Assembly (NCBI RefSeq): GCF_004349055.1 | Contig: NZ_SMKX01000048.1 | Location: 1 to 52,219 of the forward strand | DNA from: Kribbella antibiotica | GTDB taxonomy: Bacteria > Actinomycetota > Actinomycetes > Propionibacteriales > Kribbellaceae | Direction of reading: 5' to 3' | DNA: 52,219 nucleotides | Shown: piece after piece, positions 8,223-18,376 of the stretch | Position numbering within the stretch: the first letter of the stretch is position 1 | Layout: each line of letters opens with the position of its first letter | Translations under genes and position numbers: made by a program | The notes under the pieces: model-generated | What the model saw: only the letters and a program-made list of their open reading frames with translations | What the model was told of the DNA's origin: nothing | Database searches by the model: none

Positions 8223-9236
8223 GTGTTTGCATATCTGGTCCGCCGGGTGATCGGGGCAGTAGTCCTGCTCTTCATCGTCACGGCCGTGACGTTCGCGATC
8301 TTCTTCCAAGTCCCCAAGCTCGGCGGTGCGACCGCCGACGACCTGGCGTCCCGTTACGTCGGTAAGAGCGCGGGGGCGGCGCAGATCCACGAGACGGCGG
8401 TCCGGCTCGGCTTCACCGACCCGCTCTACGAGCAGTACGGCCGCTTCGTGAAGGGCCTGTTCGTCGGGCAGGAGTACAACTACGGCCCCTCGACCGAGCA
8501 CTGCCCGGCGCCGTGCTTCGGGTACTCGTTCCTGACCCAGCAGCCGGTCTGGCCGGACCTGGTGGCGCGATTACCCGTCACTGCCTCGCTGGCGGGTGGT
8601 GCGGCCTTCATCTGGCTGGTCACCGGTGTCGGCACCGGGATCATCTCCGCGCTGCGGCGCGGGTCGGTCCTGGACCGGTCGCTGATGTCGGTCGCGCTGG
8701 CCGGTGTCTCGCTGCCGATCTTCTTCACCGGTCTGCTGTCGTTGTCGATCTTCAGCTACGGGCTGGGCTGGACAGTGGCCGGTGGTACCAACCCCATGGA
8801 TGAAACGAATCCGATCTGGTGGGCGTACTCCCTGCTTCTTCCGTGGGTGACGCTGGCGTTCCTGTACGCCGCGTCGTACGCACGGCTCACCCGGGCCGGC
8901 ATGCTCGAGACGATGAACGAGGACTTCGTTCGGACCGCTCGAGCCAAGGGCCTGACCGAGCGGACCGTCGTCATGAAGCACGGTCTGCGGTCGGCGCTGA
9001 CCCCGATCCTGACCATCTTCGGTCTGGACCTCGGGCTGCTGATGGGTGGCGCGATCCTTACCGAGACGACCTTCTCGCTGCCCGGCATCGGCCAGTACGC
9101 CGTCATCGCGCTGCGGGTGAACGACCTGCCCAAGGTGCTCGGCGTGACACTGGTCGCCGCGTTCTTCATCGTGCTGGCCAACCTCATCGTTGACCTTCTC
9201 TACGCCGTCGTCGACCCGAGGGTGCGCATCTCGTGA
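8223..9236 (+). CDS. Peptide ABC transporter permease, DppB/OppB type
   Basis: Second membrane subunit of the peptide importer. The N-terminus MFAYLVRRVIGAVVLLFIVTAVTFAIFF is the standard DppB TM1. The protein has further helices at residues ~115-140, ~155-175 and ~195-215 and toward the end. The EAA loop is MLETMNEDFVRTARAKGL followed by MKHGLRSALTPILT, and the segment GGAILTETTFSLPGIGQYAV is typical of this subunit. An unusually long extracytoplasmic insertion (~residues 60-105, with two Cys in CPAPCFGY) sits after TM1. GTG start lacks a strong ribosome site and lies just after the 15-bp hairpin. Its stop overlaps the next start by 4 nt (GTGA). Confidence 0.93.
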   Translation: MFAYLVRRVIGAVVLLFIVTAVTFAIFFQVPKLGGATADDLASRYVGKSAGAAQIHETAVRLGFTDPLYEQYGRFVKGLFVGQEYNYGPSTEHCPAPCFGYSFLTQQPVWPDLVARLPVTASLAGGAAFIWLVTGVGTGIISALRRGSVLDRSLMSVALAGVSLPIFFTGLLSLSIFSYGLGWTVAGGTNPMDETNPIWWAYSLLLPWVTLAFLYAASYARLTRAGMLETMNEDFVRTARAKGLTERTVVMKHGLRSALTPILTIFGLDLGLLMGGAILTETTFSLPGIGQYAVIALRVNDLPKVLGVTLVAAFFIVLANLIVDLLYAVVDPRVRIS

Positions 9237-10294
9237 CCGAAAACCAAGACTCCGTCGTCCAGCGGGTCCAGCGCGGCGAGGCGTTCCTCGACGTGCGTGA
9301 TCTGAGAGTGCACTTCCCGACCGACGACGGCCTCGTCAAGTCGGTCGACGGCATTTCGTTCCAGCTCGAGCGCGGCAAGACCCTCGGGATCGTGGGCGAG
9401 TCCGGCTCCGGCAAGAGCGTGACCAGCATGGCGATCATGGGCCTGCACGGCCGTGGTGGCGCCCGGATCACCGGGGAGATCTTCCTCGACGGTCAGGACC
9501 TGGTCGCGTCGACGCCGGAGGAGGTCCGGCTGCTCCGCGGTAAGCGGATGGCGATGATCTTCCAGGACCCGCTGTCGGCGATGCACCCCTTCTACACAGT
9601 CGGTGCGCAGATCGTCGAGGCGTACCGGGTGCACAACCAGGTCACCAAGAAGGTTGCGCGCAAGCACGCGATCGACATGCTCGACCGGGTCGGCATTCCG
9701 CAGCCCGACAAGCGGGTGGACGCCTACCCGCACCAGTTCTCCGGCGGGATGCGGCAGCGCGCCATGATCGCGATGGCGCTGTCGTGTGACCCGGACCTGC
9801 TGATCGCCGACGAGCCGACCACGGCTCTCGACGTGACCGTGCAGGCACAGATCCTGGACCTGATCCGGGACCTGCAGCGGGAGTTCAACTCGGCCGTCAT
9901 CATCATCACGCACGACCTCGGTGTGGTGGCTGAGCTGGCCGACGACATTCAGGTGATGTACGGCGGTCGTGCGATCGAGTACGGCACGGCCGAGGACATC
10001 TTCGACAGCCCGCAGCACCCGTACACGTGGGGTCTGCTGGGTTCGATGCCGCGCATCGACCGGGAGCGCACCGAGCGGCTGATCCCGATCAAGGGCACGC
10101 CGCCCAGCCTGATCAACATTCCGCAGGGCTGTGCGTTCAACCCGCGCTGCAACTACGCGCACCTGAACGGCGGTGCCAGCGAGACCGACCGGCCCGAACT
10201 GCTCGACATCGGCTCCGGCCACAAGGTCGCCTGCCACCTCTCCCCGCAGCAGCGCCAGCACGCGTGGGAGACCGACATCAAGCCGAAGCTGTGA
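9233..10294 (+). CDS. Peptide ABC transporter ATP-binding protein, DppD/OppD type
   Basis: Cytoplasmic ATPase of the importer. Walker A is [11 protein letters not shown], the Q-loop is [12 protein letters not shown], the ABC signature is [15 protein letters not shown], Walker B is [12 protein letters not shown] and the switch His is in [10 protein letters not shown]. The C-terminal oligopeptide-transporter extension is present, with cysteines in [11 protein letters not shown] and KVACHL, which in related ATPases bind a metal or iron-sulfur cluster. The start GTG overlaps the DppB stop (GTGA), implying translational coupling. 353 aa, normal. Confidence 0.95.
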   Translation: MTENQDSVVQRVQRGEAFLDVRDLRVHFPTDDGLVKSVDGISFQLERGKTLGIVGESGSGKSVTSMAIMGLHGRGGARITGEIFLDGQDLVASTPEEVRLLRGKRMAMIFQDPLSAMHPFYTVGAQIVEAYRVHNQVTKKVARKHAIDMLDRVGIPQPDKRVDAYPHQFSGGMRQRAMIAMALSCDPDLLIADEPTTALDVTVQAQILDLIRDLQREFNSAVIIITHDLGVVAELADDIQVMYGGRAIEYGTAEDIFDSPQHPYTWGLLGSMPRIDRERTERLIPIKGTPPSLINIPQGCAFNPRCNYAHLNGGASETDRPELLDIGSGHKVACHLSPQQRQHAWETDIKPKL

Positions 10295-10307
10295 ACGGGA
10301 CGACATT

Positions 10308-11387
<1,080 letters not shown>

Positions 11388-11398
11388 TAGCTCGCAGA

Positions 11399-11435
11399 CC
11401 AGCGCCTGACGAAACTGTCAGGCGCTGGTTTCGTT
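11399..11435. terminator. Bidirectional terminator, 12-bp perfect stem
   Basis: CCAGCGCCTGAC (11399-11410) pairs exactly with GTCAGGCGCTGG (11417-11428) around GAAACT, followed on the plus strand by TTTCGTT. It closes the peptide-transport operon. The right arm overlaps the last codons and TGA of the convergent regulator gene at 11418, so it may serve both directions. Confidence 0.85.
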
Positions 11436-13802
11436 GCGGACCTTTGTCAGGAGCGCTTCCGCGTCGGTGGCCTTGCCCGGGTGGTGCTGACGGTAGAAGG
11501 CAATCGCGAACTCCAGGTTGGCGACCGCTTCGTCGCGGTCGCCGATCTCGTTCAGCAGTTCGCCGAGCAGCACCCGAACCTGCGCCTCTCGCCGGATGTC
11601 CTGCACATCGAGGGCGATCTCCAGCGCCAGCTCTGCTTGCTCGATGCCCTGCTCGAGCTCTTTCCTCAGTAGGTAGGTCATCCCGAGCACCCACCGGCCG
11701 TCACACACGCTCTTGTGCAGGCCGAGCTTCTCCAGTTCCGAAAGCGACTGGGTGAGGTCGGCGATGGCGACATCGGAGTGACCCGACCGGGCGCGGGCCC
11801 AGGCCCCCTCGATCCGGATGTTGGCCGCATACCCGCTGCTTCCGGCGGCTGTGTACTGCTCGACTGCAGCGGTGGCAGCCGCCTCCGCGGCTGCCCAGTC
11901 GCCGAGCTCGGTATGAATCTCGGTGAGAGTCCCGTACGACGCTCCCAGCGCGCGCGTGTTCCCGAGTTGCTGGTTGATGGCAAGCGCCTGCTCAGCCAGC
12001 GGCAGAGCTTCGGCGTACCGGCCCATCCGGACGAGGAGCCGGGCGTTGTTGGTCGTCGTCAGTGACACACCGCGGAGATTTCCGATGGTTTCGAAGGCGT
12101 CCCGGGCCAGGCCGAACCTGATCGCCGACTCGTCGTAGCGGGCGAGTTCGGCCAGGGCGATGGCGGCGTCGGCCTGGAGTTGGGCGTACGTCCAGCGGTC
12201 GATGCGGCCGTCGAGGACACGGTCGATCGCGGGCAGCCAGTCGACGAGGTTCCCGCGTTTGGTGAAGTAGCTGTAGAGGCCGACGACCACACCGGCGACA
12301 GCCTCGTCATGGGTGCCCAGGGCGGCGGTCTGATCGATGATCGCCAGGTAGTTGGCCAGTTCGGTGTCGAGCCAGCCGAGTGCCTGTTCGGAGGTCTTGA
12401 AGACCGGAAACTTCGGCGTCGGCGGGCGTCCGGGCCAGGCGTTCCGGGCGGCTTGTGGGTCGGCGAGGTCGCCGGAGCGCCAGGCAGCCGACAGGTAGAA
12501 CGACAGCAGCCGGTCGACGGTCGCGGCGCGTTCGGCTTCGGGAAGTTCCCGGCCGAGTTCGTGGGCGAAGGTCCGGACGAGGTCGTGCAGGTGGTAGCGG
12601 CCGGGGGTTGAGGATTCGAGCAGGTGCAGGTCGGTGAGGTGTTCGAGCAGGTCGCCGGCTCTGGCCGGTGCGGTCTGCAGGAGGGCGGCGACGGATTCGG
12701 CGGTGAAGTCGCCGGCGGCGGTCAGGCCGAGCAGCGTGAAGACACGGGCAGCTTCGTGATCGTGCGGCCGAGGGCTGTTGGTGAGGTGGTCGACCGACAG
12801 CGACAGACTGGCGCGGACGTCGCGGTCGTCGACACCGAGCAGGTCGAGTCGATGGGTTTCGTCGGCGAGGCGCCGTACGAGCTCGGCTGCTGGGGTGTCG
12901 GGGTGCTGCAGGAGCCAGGCACCGGCGACCGAGAGGGCGAGGGGGAGGTGGCCGCAGAGCGCGGCGATCTGGTCGGCGGAGTCGCCGAGCCGGTCGGTGC
13001 CTGACGAGCTTGTGAGGAGCTTGACCGAGTCGCTGACCGGCATCGGCTCGAGCTGGATGTGTTGCCGTGCGGGCAAGGTGGTGAGCGTGTTGCGGCTGGT
13101 GATGAGGACGGCTGCGCCGCGTGTGCTCGGGATCAGGTCGGTGACGTGGGAGACATCGCGGGCGTTGTCGAGCAGCAGCAGAACGCGCCGGTTCGCCAGC
13201 CGCGTGCGCAGCGCCGTGATCGCGTCGGTCTGGTCGGTCGGCAACAACTCAGCCGGTACGCCGGTCGCCCGGAGGAGCTGCCCAATCGCCTGAACCGGAC
13301 TGAGCGGCGTACCGGAGCCGAACCCGCGCAGATTCACCGACAGGACGCCATCGGGATAGGTGGCTCGGCAGGCCTCAGCGGCCTCGACTGCCAAGGCGGT
13401 CTTCCCGACCCCGGCCATCCCGCGGACAGTGACGATCACTGTCGCCCCGGCTTGGGCTTCCCCGGTCGTCAAGGCTCGTTTCAGCTGCTCGAGGTGCCGG
13501 GCTCGCCCGGTGAACGACGCCCGCGTGGTCGGCAGCTGGTCAGCGACCACCCAGCTGGTGTCCGGCCCGGCCGGCGCGCTCTTGCGAGCAGCCAGCCGCC
13601 TGAACACTGCCAGCTCGGCAGGGGACAGGTGAAGAGCTGTCTCCAGCTTGTCGATCGTGGTCAGGTGAGGATGCCGCCGGACTCCGCGTTCGAGCAGGCC
13701 GATCGCCTTCGTGCTGAGGTCCGCACGCTCGGCCAGGGCCTCTTGGCTGAGGCCCCGGGAACGACGGGTTTGCCGAAGTGCGGCGGCGAAGGATTCCTCC
13801 AC
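11418..13802 (-). CDS. Large transcriptional regulator: XRE-type HTH + NB-ARC/STAND ATPase + TPR repeats
   Basis: Residues ~5-60 are an XRE-like helix-turn-helix (ALRQTRRSRGLSQEALAERADLSTKAIGLLERG). Residues ~95-400 are a STAND/NB-ARC ATPase with Walker A GMAGVGKT (128-135), Walker B-like RRVLLLLDNARDV and the sensor stretch AAVLITSRN. A winged-helix-like part follows, then TPR-like helices from ~500 to the end (repeats such as EALPLAEQALAINQQLGNTRALGASYGTLTEIH). This is the AfsR/SARP-associated architecture but with HTH_XRE instead of a SARP DNA-binding domain. Such proteins act as ATP-gated signal-dependent regulators; ligand unknown. GTG start. It is divergent from the SGNH esterase, which it may control. 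Confidence 0.88.
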   Translation of the reverse strand: MEESFAAALRQTRRSRGLSQEALAERADLSTKAIGLLERGVRRHPHLTTIDKLETALHLSPAELAVFRRLAARKSAPAGPDTSWVVADQLPTTRASFTGRARHLEQLKRALTTGEAQAGATVIVTVRGMAGVGKTALAVEAAEACRATYPDGVLSVNLRGFGSGTPLSPVQAIGQLLRATGVPAELLPTDQTDAITALRTRLANRRVLLLLDNARDVSHVTDLIPSTRGAAVLITSRNTLTTLPARQHIQLEPMPVSDSVKLLTSSSGTDRLGDSADQIAALCGHLPLALSVAGAWLLQHPDTPAAELVRRLADETHRLDLLGVDDRDVRASLSLSVDHLTNSPRPHDHEAARVFTLLGLTAAGDFTAESVAALLQTAPARAGDLLEHLTDLHLLESSTPGRYHLHDLVRTFAHELGRELPEAERAATVDRLLSFYLSAAWRSGDLADPQAARNAWPGRPPTPKFPVFKTSEQALGWLDTELANYLAIIDQTAALGTHDEAVAGVVVGLYSYFTKRGNLVDWLPAIDRVLDGRIDRWTYAQLQADAAIALAELARYDESAIRFGLARDAFETIGNLRGVSLTTTNNARLLVRMGRYAEALPLAEQALAINQQLGNTRALGASYGTLTEIHTELGDWAAAEAAATAAVEQYTAAGSSGYAANIRIEGAWARARSGHSDVAIADLTQSLSELEKLGLHKSVCDGRWVLGMTYLLRKELEQGIEQAELALEIALDVQDIRREAQVRVLLGELLNEIGDRDEAVANLEFAIAFYRQHHPGKATDAEALLTKVRNETSA

Positions 13803-13901
13803 GGGGTGATTGTGCCAGGAGGCTTCGGCGGTGGCGGAAAGGTTTGTGGGGTTCAGGGGTGTGGCGGACGATCAGGGCACCCGCCCCGAGGAGGATTTGT
13901 G

Positions 13902-15020
13902 ATGCGTGGAGTGCTGCGCGCCGTACCGGTTGCGCTCGTCAGTTCGGTGTTGGCCATGGGATTGAGTTCGGGCAGTGAGCAGACGCCGGCCGCGGTGCAG
14001 GCGGCCGTGGCGGTGCCGCTGGTGCGGAGCGTGCCGACGAAGGTGATGCCGATCGGGGACTCGATCACTGCAGGGTTCGATACGGCGGAGGGGTCGTACC
14101 GGACGGATCTGTGGCAGTTGCTGAAAGCTGATGGGCGGCCGGTGGACTTTGTCGGGTCGGTCAGTACCGGGTCCGCGGCGCTGGCGGACAAGGACAACGA
14201 GGGGCACGGCGGCTGGACGGTCCAGATGATCCAGGACAGCATTGTCGGCTGGCTGAACACCTACCGGCCGGACGTCGTGACGCTGATGATCGGGACCAAC
14301 GACATGCATACCGACGAGTCGTCGGGGGCCGCGCCGGGGCGGTTGTCGGTGCTGCTGGACACGATCGCGCAGACGCTGCCGGACACGCAGACGTTCGTGA
14401 GCAGCATTCCGCCGTTCAACGACGAGCTGAAACAGGCCCACGTGAACGCGTTCAACGCGACGATTCCGGCGCTGGCGGCGACGAAGGCGGCGGCGGGCAA
14501 GAAGGTGACGTTCGTGGACACCAACCGTGCCTTCGTCAACCCTTTCGATCTATCTGACGGAGTGCACCCGTACTACGGCGCACTGTCGAAGGCGGCCGGA
14601 ATCTGGTACGGCGCTCTCACCGGGCAGACGTTGGTGCGCCTGGAGGCTGAGCAGTCGGCGAATGCGACGCTCACGCACGTGCAGACCGGGCGGATCACTT
14701 CGGCGTCGGGTGGCGGCAAGGCGCGCTACATCGACTTCGACGACAGCGTGGTGGCGTTCACGGTCCAGGCGCCGACCGCAGGCAACTACCTGATCCGGGC
14801 CCGCGGCGCCAACGGGATGGGGACGAACTGCAGCCACAAGGTCGCTGCGAACGGCGGACCGCAGGCGGCGGTCGTTTACCCGTCGTACGGGTGGGATCTG
14901 TTGTCGGTGGTGGCAGTGGATGTCCCCCTCAGCGCCGGTCAGAACATCGTCCGGTTCACCAAGGGGGACTGTTACGCCGAGCTCGACGCGATCGATGTCG
15001 GCCCGGTGCCTACTGACTGA
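13902..15020 (+). CDS. Secreted SGNH/GDSL hydrolase with C-terminal carbohydrate-binding-like domain
   Basis: Start ATG 13902 follows GAGGAGGATTT, and gives an immediate signal peptide (residues 1-~35). The SGNH esterase domain spans ~45-250: block I VMPIGDSITAGF with nucleophile Ser54, block III IGTNDMHTD, and block V LSDGVHPYYGA with the catalytic Asp/His. Residues ~255-372 (VRLEAEQSANATLTHV ... ARYIDFDDSVVAFTVQAPTAGNYLIRAR) look like a CBM6/CBM35-type beta-sandwich that binds polysaccharide. A plausible role is de-acetylation or de-esterification of plant or microbial polysaccharide outside the cell. Its 3' end overlaps the convergent protease gene by 11 nt. Confidence 0.9.
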   Translation: MRGVLRAVPVALVSSVLAMGLSSGSEQTPAAVQAAVAVPLVRSVPTKVMPIGDSITAGFDTAEGSYRTDLWQLLKADGRPVDFVGSVSTGSAALADKDNEGHGGWTVQMIQDSIVGWLNTYRPDVVTLMIGTNDMHTDESSGAAPGRLSVLLDTIAQTLPDTQTFVSSIPPFNDELKQAHVNAFNATIPALAATKAAAGKKVTFVDTNRAFVNPFDLSDGVHPYYGALSKAAGIWYGALTGQTLVRLEAEQSANATLTHVQTGRITSASGGGKARYIDFDDSVVAFTVQAPTAGNYLIRARGANGMGTNCSHKVAANGGPQAAVVYPSYGWDLLSVVAVDVPLSAGQNIVRFTKGDCYAELDAIDVGPVPTD

Positions 15021-15534
15021 AGCAGAAGCCCTGGGCGCCGACGGCCCAGCATTGGATCTGCTTGGTGGTGGTGTTGCTCAGGCCTGCGCGGTCGGTGACC
15101 TTCAGTTCGGCGGTGTAGGTTTTCTGGGTGTTGCCGTAGGTGTTGGAGGCGGTCGCGCCCGACCCGGTCTTGCCGTCGCCGAAGTTCCACGCGTACGACG
15201 CGATGTCGTTGTCCGGATCGGTTGAGCCGCTGCCGTTGAAGCTGCAGACCGCCCACTGGCACTGCACCGTGAACGACGCTTTCGGCGGCTGACCGGTCGG
15301 CGGCGTACCGGCCTGTACCTGCTTGGTAGTCGAGCCGGTCTTGCCCGCGGTGTCGGTCACTGTCAGCTTCACCGTGAAGGTTCCTGCCGAGCTGTAGGTG
15401 TGCGACGGGGTGGCGCCGGTCCCGGTCTGGCTGTCACCGAAGTCCCACGCGTACGACGCAATCGACGGCGACGACGCGGATCCGTCGAACGAACAGGTCA
15501 GCGAGTTCGCGCAGTTCGCGGTGAAGGAGGCGGT
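15010..15534 (-). repeat. Inverted duplicate of tandem-PKD module, copy A (trypsin-like protease tail)
   Basis: These 525 nt encode the last 174 residues plus stop of the S1 protease. They have the same length as 17849-18373 on the opposite strand; the proteins differ at 12 of 174 positions. The DNA has many silent differences where I compared it (for example near the 3' end), so the duplication is not very recent or the copies have been homogenised at protein level. Confidence 0.85.
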
Positions 15535-16374
15535 GGGGGCGTCCGGGTCGCCGTACTTCTTGATGGTCTCGTTGGCCCAGTCGCCCATCACGCCGGTGAG
15601 CTTGCCCCAGGCGCCGTAGCTGCCGCAGCCGGTCTTGACCCAGGATGCGACTCCGACGATCACGCCGTCGACGAGCATCGGGCCACCGCTGTCGCCTTGG
15701 CAGATGCCGTCGTGACCGTCGGCGTACCCGCCGCAGATCATGTAGGCGTCGTTGAACGAACCGAACGAGCCACAGGTGTTGCGGCCGTCGACGAGCGGGA
15801 AGTTCTCCACCTTCTTCAGGTGACCGAACTCGTTCTCGCCGTCGCGGACCCGGCCGTAGCCGAGCAGCAGTGCCTTCTTGCCCGGGTCGTCGAGGGTGGT
15901 GTCAGTGGAGTCGGCGACGCGCGGGTACTTGTAGCCGGCCGGCACCGGGATGTCGGTCTCGGTGACCACGATGCCAACGTCCCAGCCCTGCTGCCAGCCG
16001 TTCGGCGGCTGGTAGTTCGGGTGCTGCAGGTACTCCTTGACCGCGAGCTTGGTGCCGCCGGGCTTGGTCAGGTCGTCCGAGCCGTACAGCATCGACTTCA
16101 CGCCGTCGCCGTTCTTGCAGTGCGCGGCCGTGACGATCACGCGCCGCGCAACGACGGCCGACGTACAGGTCTGTCCCTGCGGCCGGGCACCGCCTTCGCG
16201 CAGCATCGCGATGACGAAGGGGTAGTCGGCCACGGAGGCTTGCTGCCCGCCGATGATCTGGGTCGTCGGCGGGTTGTCGTCGGGCAGGACGGCCCCGTAC
16301 GACGGTGGGGCGGCGTGGGCGAGACCGGGGGAGAAAGCAATCAGGGCGGTGAATGCTGCCAGTAGTCGTCTCAT
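15010..16374 (-). CDS. Secreted trypsin-like (S1) serine protease with two C-terminal PKD domains
   Basis: The ATG at 16374 gives a clean signal peptide (MRRLLAAFTALIAFSPGLAHA). The S1 domain starts at IIGGQQASVADYPF (about 40), with catalytic His85 (TAAHC), Asp132 (WDVGIV) and Ser229 (GDSGGP). Cys225, four residues before the Ser, is the usual disulfide position. Residues 281-454 form two PKD domains (SYAWDFGDSQTGTG... and SYAWNFGDGKTGSG...), then end in QCWAVGAQGFCFSQ. Those 174 residues match the tail of the divergent subtilase at 162 positions with no gap. PKD domains usually mediate substrate or polymer contact. Shares a palindromic promoter region with the subtilase. Confidence 0.93.
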   Translation of the reverse strand: MRRLLAAFTALIAFSPGLAHAAPPSYGAVLPDDNPPTTQIIGGQQASVADYPFVIAMLREGGARPQGQTCTSAVVARRVIVTAAHCKNGDGVKSMLYGSDDLTKPGGTKLAVKEYLQHPNYQPPNGWQQGWDVGIVVTETDIPVPAGYKYPRVADSTDTTLDDPGKKALLLGYGRVRDGENEFGHLKKVENFPLVDGRNTCGSFGSFNDAYMICGGYADGHDGICQGDSGGPMLVDGVIVGVASWVKTGCGSYGAWGKLTGVMGDWANETIKKYGDPDAPTASFTANCANSLTCSFDGSASSPSIASYAWDFGDSQTGTGATPSHTYSSAGTFTVKLTVTDTAGKTGSTTKQVQAGTPPTGQPPKASFTVQCQWAVCSFNGSGSTDPDNDIASYAWNFGDGKTGSGATASNTYGNTQKTYTAELKVTDRAGLSNTTTKQIQCWAVGAQGFCFSQ

Positions 16375-16403
16375 GACTGCAGCATCAGCAGTTGCGGCAC
16401 ACC

Positions 16404-16469
16404 GAACAATCCGCAACCGGATAGGTAGGTCTACGCATCTATTGGTACCTATCCCACTACGGATTGTTC
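16404..16469. promoter_or_regulatory. Nested symmetric palindrome between the two divergent protease genes
   Basis: Outer arms GAACAATCCG (16404-16413) and CGGATTGTTC (16460-16469) are exact complements. Inner arms GGATAGGTA (16419-16427) and TACCTATCC (16446-16454) are also exact, with 5 nt between outer and inner arm on each side and 18 nt in the centre. Read outward, each gene is preceded by the same unit: TACCTATCC, 5 nt, CGGATTGTTC. This fits either two copies of one regulator site or two identical back-to-back promoters. It lies 29 nt before the trypsin-like gene's ATG and 65 nt before the subtilase ATG. Confidence 0.7.
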
Positions 16470-16534
16470 TGCCGGTGGCCTGCCTCGACAGTTGCTGCAG
16501 GCCGCGCCGCCTCGCCGGCCAGAAGGAGATCCTG

Positions 16535-18373
16535 ATGCCATATCTCGCACTGGGACGGCTGGCTGCCGTCCTGACCACGGCCACCCTGGCCCTTGCCGTG
16601 ACCGGAGCCGGGGTGGTCCAGGCCGCGCCGACCGGCACGGTTCTGAATGCCGGTGCGCCGGACACCGTCCCCGGCCTCTACATCGTCGGGTTGCATGGAG
16701 GTACGTCGCTGGCGCCTTCCGCGCTCTCGACGGTCAGCGCGGAGGCCGACGTACTGGCTGACCGGTACGACGGCAAAATCCGCAACGTGTACTCGGCCGC
16801 CCTGCGTGGCTTCGCGGTGAAGTTGTCCGACGGGCAGGCGCGACGGCTCGCGGCGGACCCGAAGGTCGACTTCGTGCAGCAGTCGCTGTGGGTGCACCGG
16901 GCCGATGCCAAGGGCAACGCCTTCGGTGCCAGCGTTGTTCGCAGTCTTGCGAAGGCCGCGGCGGGGGAGCAGCCGAACCCGCCGTCGTGGGGACTGGACC
17001 GCATCGACGGGGTCAAGGACAGCGTCTACAAGTACCCGAACACCGGCACCGGCGTCACCGTCTACAACACCGACTCCGAGCTGAACACCGACCATGTCTC
17101 GTTCGAGGGCCGGGCCAAGTCCGGCTACGACTTCGTCGACGAGGACGCCAACGTCAACGAGTGCAAGAACCCGACCGACCAGGGCCACGGCAGCCACACC
17201 GCCGGTACGTCGAGCAGCGAGACCTACGGCGTGGCCAAGGACGTGACCGTGATCGGCGTCAAGGTGCTCGGCTGTGATGGGAACGCCCCTGACGCGGACT
17301 CCATCCAGGGCGTCGACTGGGTCACCCAGAACGCGGTGAAGCCGGCCGTCGCCAACGCGAGCTGGACCTCCGGCGGCGCCAACGCCGACCCCGAAGGCAT
17401 CAACCGCGCCGTCAAGGCCTCGATCGCATCGGGTGTCGTCTGGGCAGTTGCCGCTGGCAACGACAACGGCGGCAGCGCCTGTACGCCGAGCCCGGCGAAG
17501 GTGCCCGAGGCAATCACCGTCGCGTCGACGGACTCCAACGACAGCCGCTCCAGCTTCTCCAACATCGGCTCCTGCGTGGACATCTTCGCGCCGGGCGGCA
17601 ACATCACCTCGGCCAGCAACTCCAGCAACAACGGCAGTAAAGGCATGTCCGGTACGTCGATGGCCGCGCCGCACGTGACCGGCGCAGCCGCGCTGTACCT
17701 GTCGGCGAACCCGAGCGCGACCCCGCAGCAGGTCCGGGACGCGCTGGTGAACATGGCGCAGGAAGGCAAGGTGACGAATGCCGGGGCCGGTTCGCCGAAC
17801 AAGCTTCTGGATGTCAGCAAGATCGGTGGCGGTCAGCCGGGCGGCCCGACCGCATCGTTCAGCGCGAATTGCGCCAGCTCGCTGACGTGCTCGTTCGACG
17901 GATCGGCCTCCTCACCGTCGATCGCGTCGTACGCGTGGGACTTCGGTGACAGCCAGACCGGCACCGGTGCTACGCCGTCGCACACCTACGGCTCGGCCGG
18001 CGCCTACACGGTGAAGCTGACGGTGACCGACACCGCGGGCAAGACCGGTAGCACGACCAAGCAGGTGCAGGCCGGTGCACCGCCCGCGGGCAAGCCTCCG
18101 GTCGCGTCGTTCACGGTGCAGTGCCAGTGGGCTGTGTGCAGCTTCAACGGCAGCGGCTCAACCGATCCGGACAACGACATCGCGTCGTACGCGTGGACCT
18201 TCGGTGACGGCAAGACGGGCACCGGAGCCACCGCGTCGAACACCTACGGCAACGCCCAGAAGACCTACACGGCGGAGTTGAAGGTGACTGACCGGGCAGG
18301 TCTGAGCAACACCACCACCAAGCAGATCCAGTGCTGGGCGGTGGGTGCTCAGGGCTTCTGCTTCAGCCAGTAG
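16535..18373 (+). CDS. Secreted subtilisin-like (S8) protease with I9 propeptide and two PKD domains
   Basis: ATG 16535 follows AGAAGGAGAT and opens a signal peptide ending near AQA (residues 1-30). Residues ~45-120 are an inhibitor I9-type propeptide (GLYIVGLHGG ... FVQQSLWVH). The S8 domain has Asp180 (YNTDSELN), His218 (GHGSHTAG) and Ser375 (GTSMAAPH), the proteinase K-like arrangement. Residues 439-612 are tandem PKD domains ending in QCWAVGAQGFCFSQ. Upstream of 16535 the same frame stays open but reads through the palindromic promoter and lacks a signal peptide, so I exclude it. Extracellular protein degradation feeding the peptide importer upstream is plausible but inferred. Confidence 0.94.
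   Translation: MPYLALGRLAAVLTTATLALAVTGAGVVQAAPTGTVLNAGAPDTVPGLYIVGLHGGTSLAPSALSTVSAEADVLADRYDGKIRNVYSAALRGFAVKLSDGQARRLAADPKVDFVQQSLWVHRADAKGNAFGASVVRSLAKAAAGEQPNPPSWGLDRIDGVKDSVYKYPNTGTGVTVYNTDSELNTDHVSFEGRAKSGYDFVDEDANVNECKNPTDQGHGSHTAGTSSSETYGVAKDVTVIGVKVLGCDGNAPDADSIQGVDWVTQNAVKPAVANASWTSGGANADPEGINRAVKASIASGVVWAVAAGNDNGGSACTPSPAKVPEAITVASTDSNDSRSSFSNIGSCVDIFAPGGNITSASNSSNNGSKGMSGTSMAAPHVTGAAALYLSANPSATPQQVRDALVNMAQEGKVTNAGAGSPNKLLDVSKIGGGQPGGPTASFSANCASSLTCSFDGSASSPSIASYAWDFGDSQTGTGATPSHTYGSAGAYTVKLTVTDTAGKTGSTTKQVQAGAPPAGKPPVASFTVQCQWAVCSFNGSGSTDPDNDIASYAWTFGDGKTGTGATASNTYGNAQKTYTAELKVTDRAGLSNTTTKQIQCWAVGAQGFCFSQ
17849..18373 (+). repeat. Inverted duplicate of tandem-PKD module, copy B (subtilase tail)
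   Basis: Partner of 15010-15534. Identical length (525 nt including stop), 162/174 identical residues, opposite orientation. The two copies face away from the shared promoter region and bracket about 2.3 kb holding both catalytic domains, so homologous recombination between them would invert that segment. Confidence 0.85.
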
Positions 18374-18376
18374 CCC

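Noticed and set aside
11418..13802. Defence-type STAND (Avs-like) NTPase
   Set aside because: The N-terminal XRE helix-turn-helix and TPR C-terminus, with no nuclease or other effector domain, fit AfsR-like transcription regulators better than antiphage proteins.
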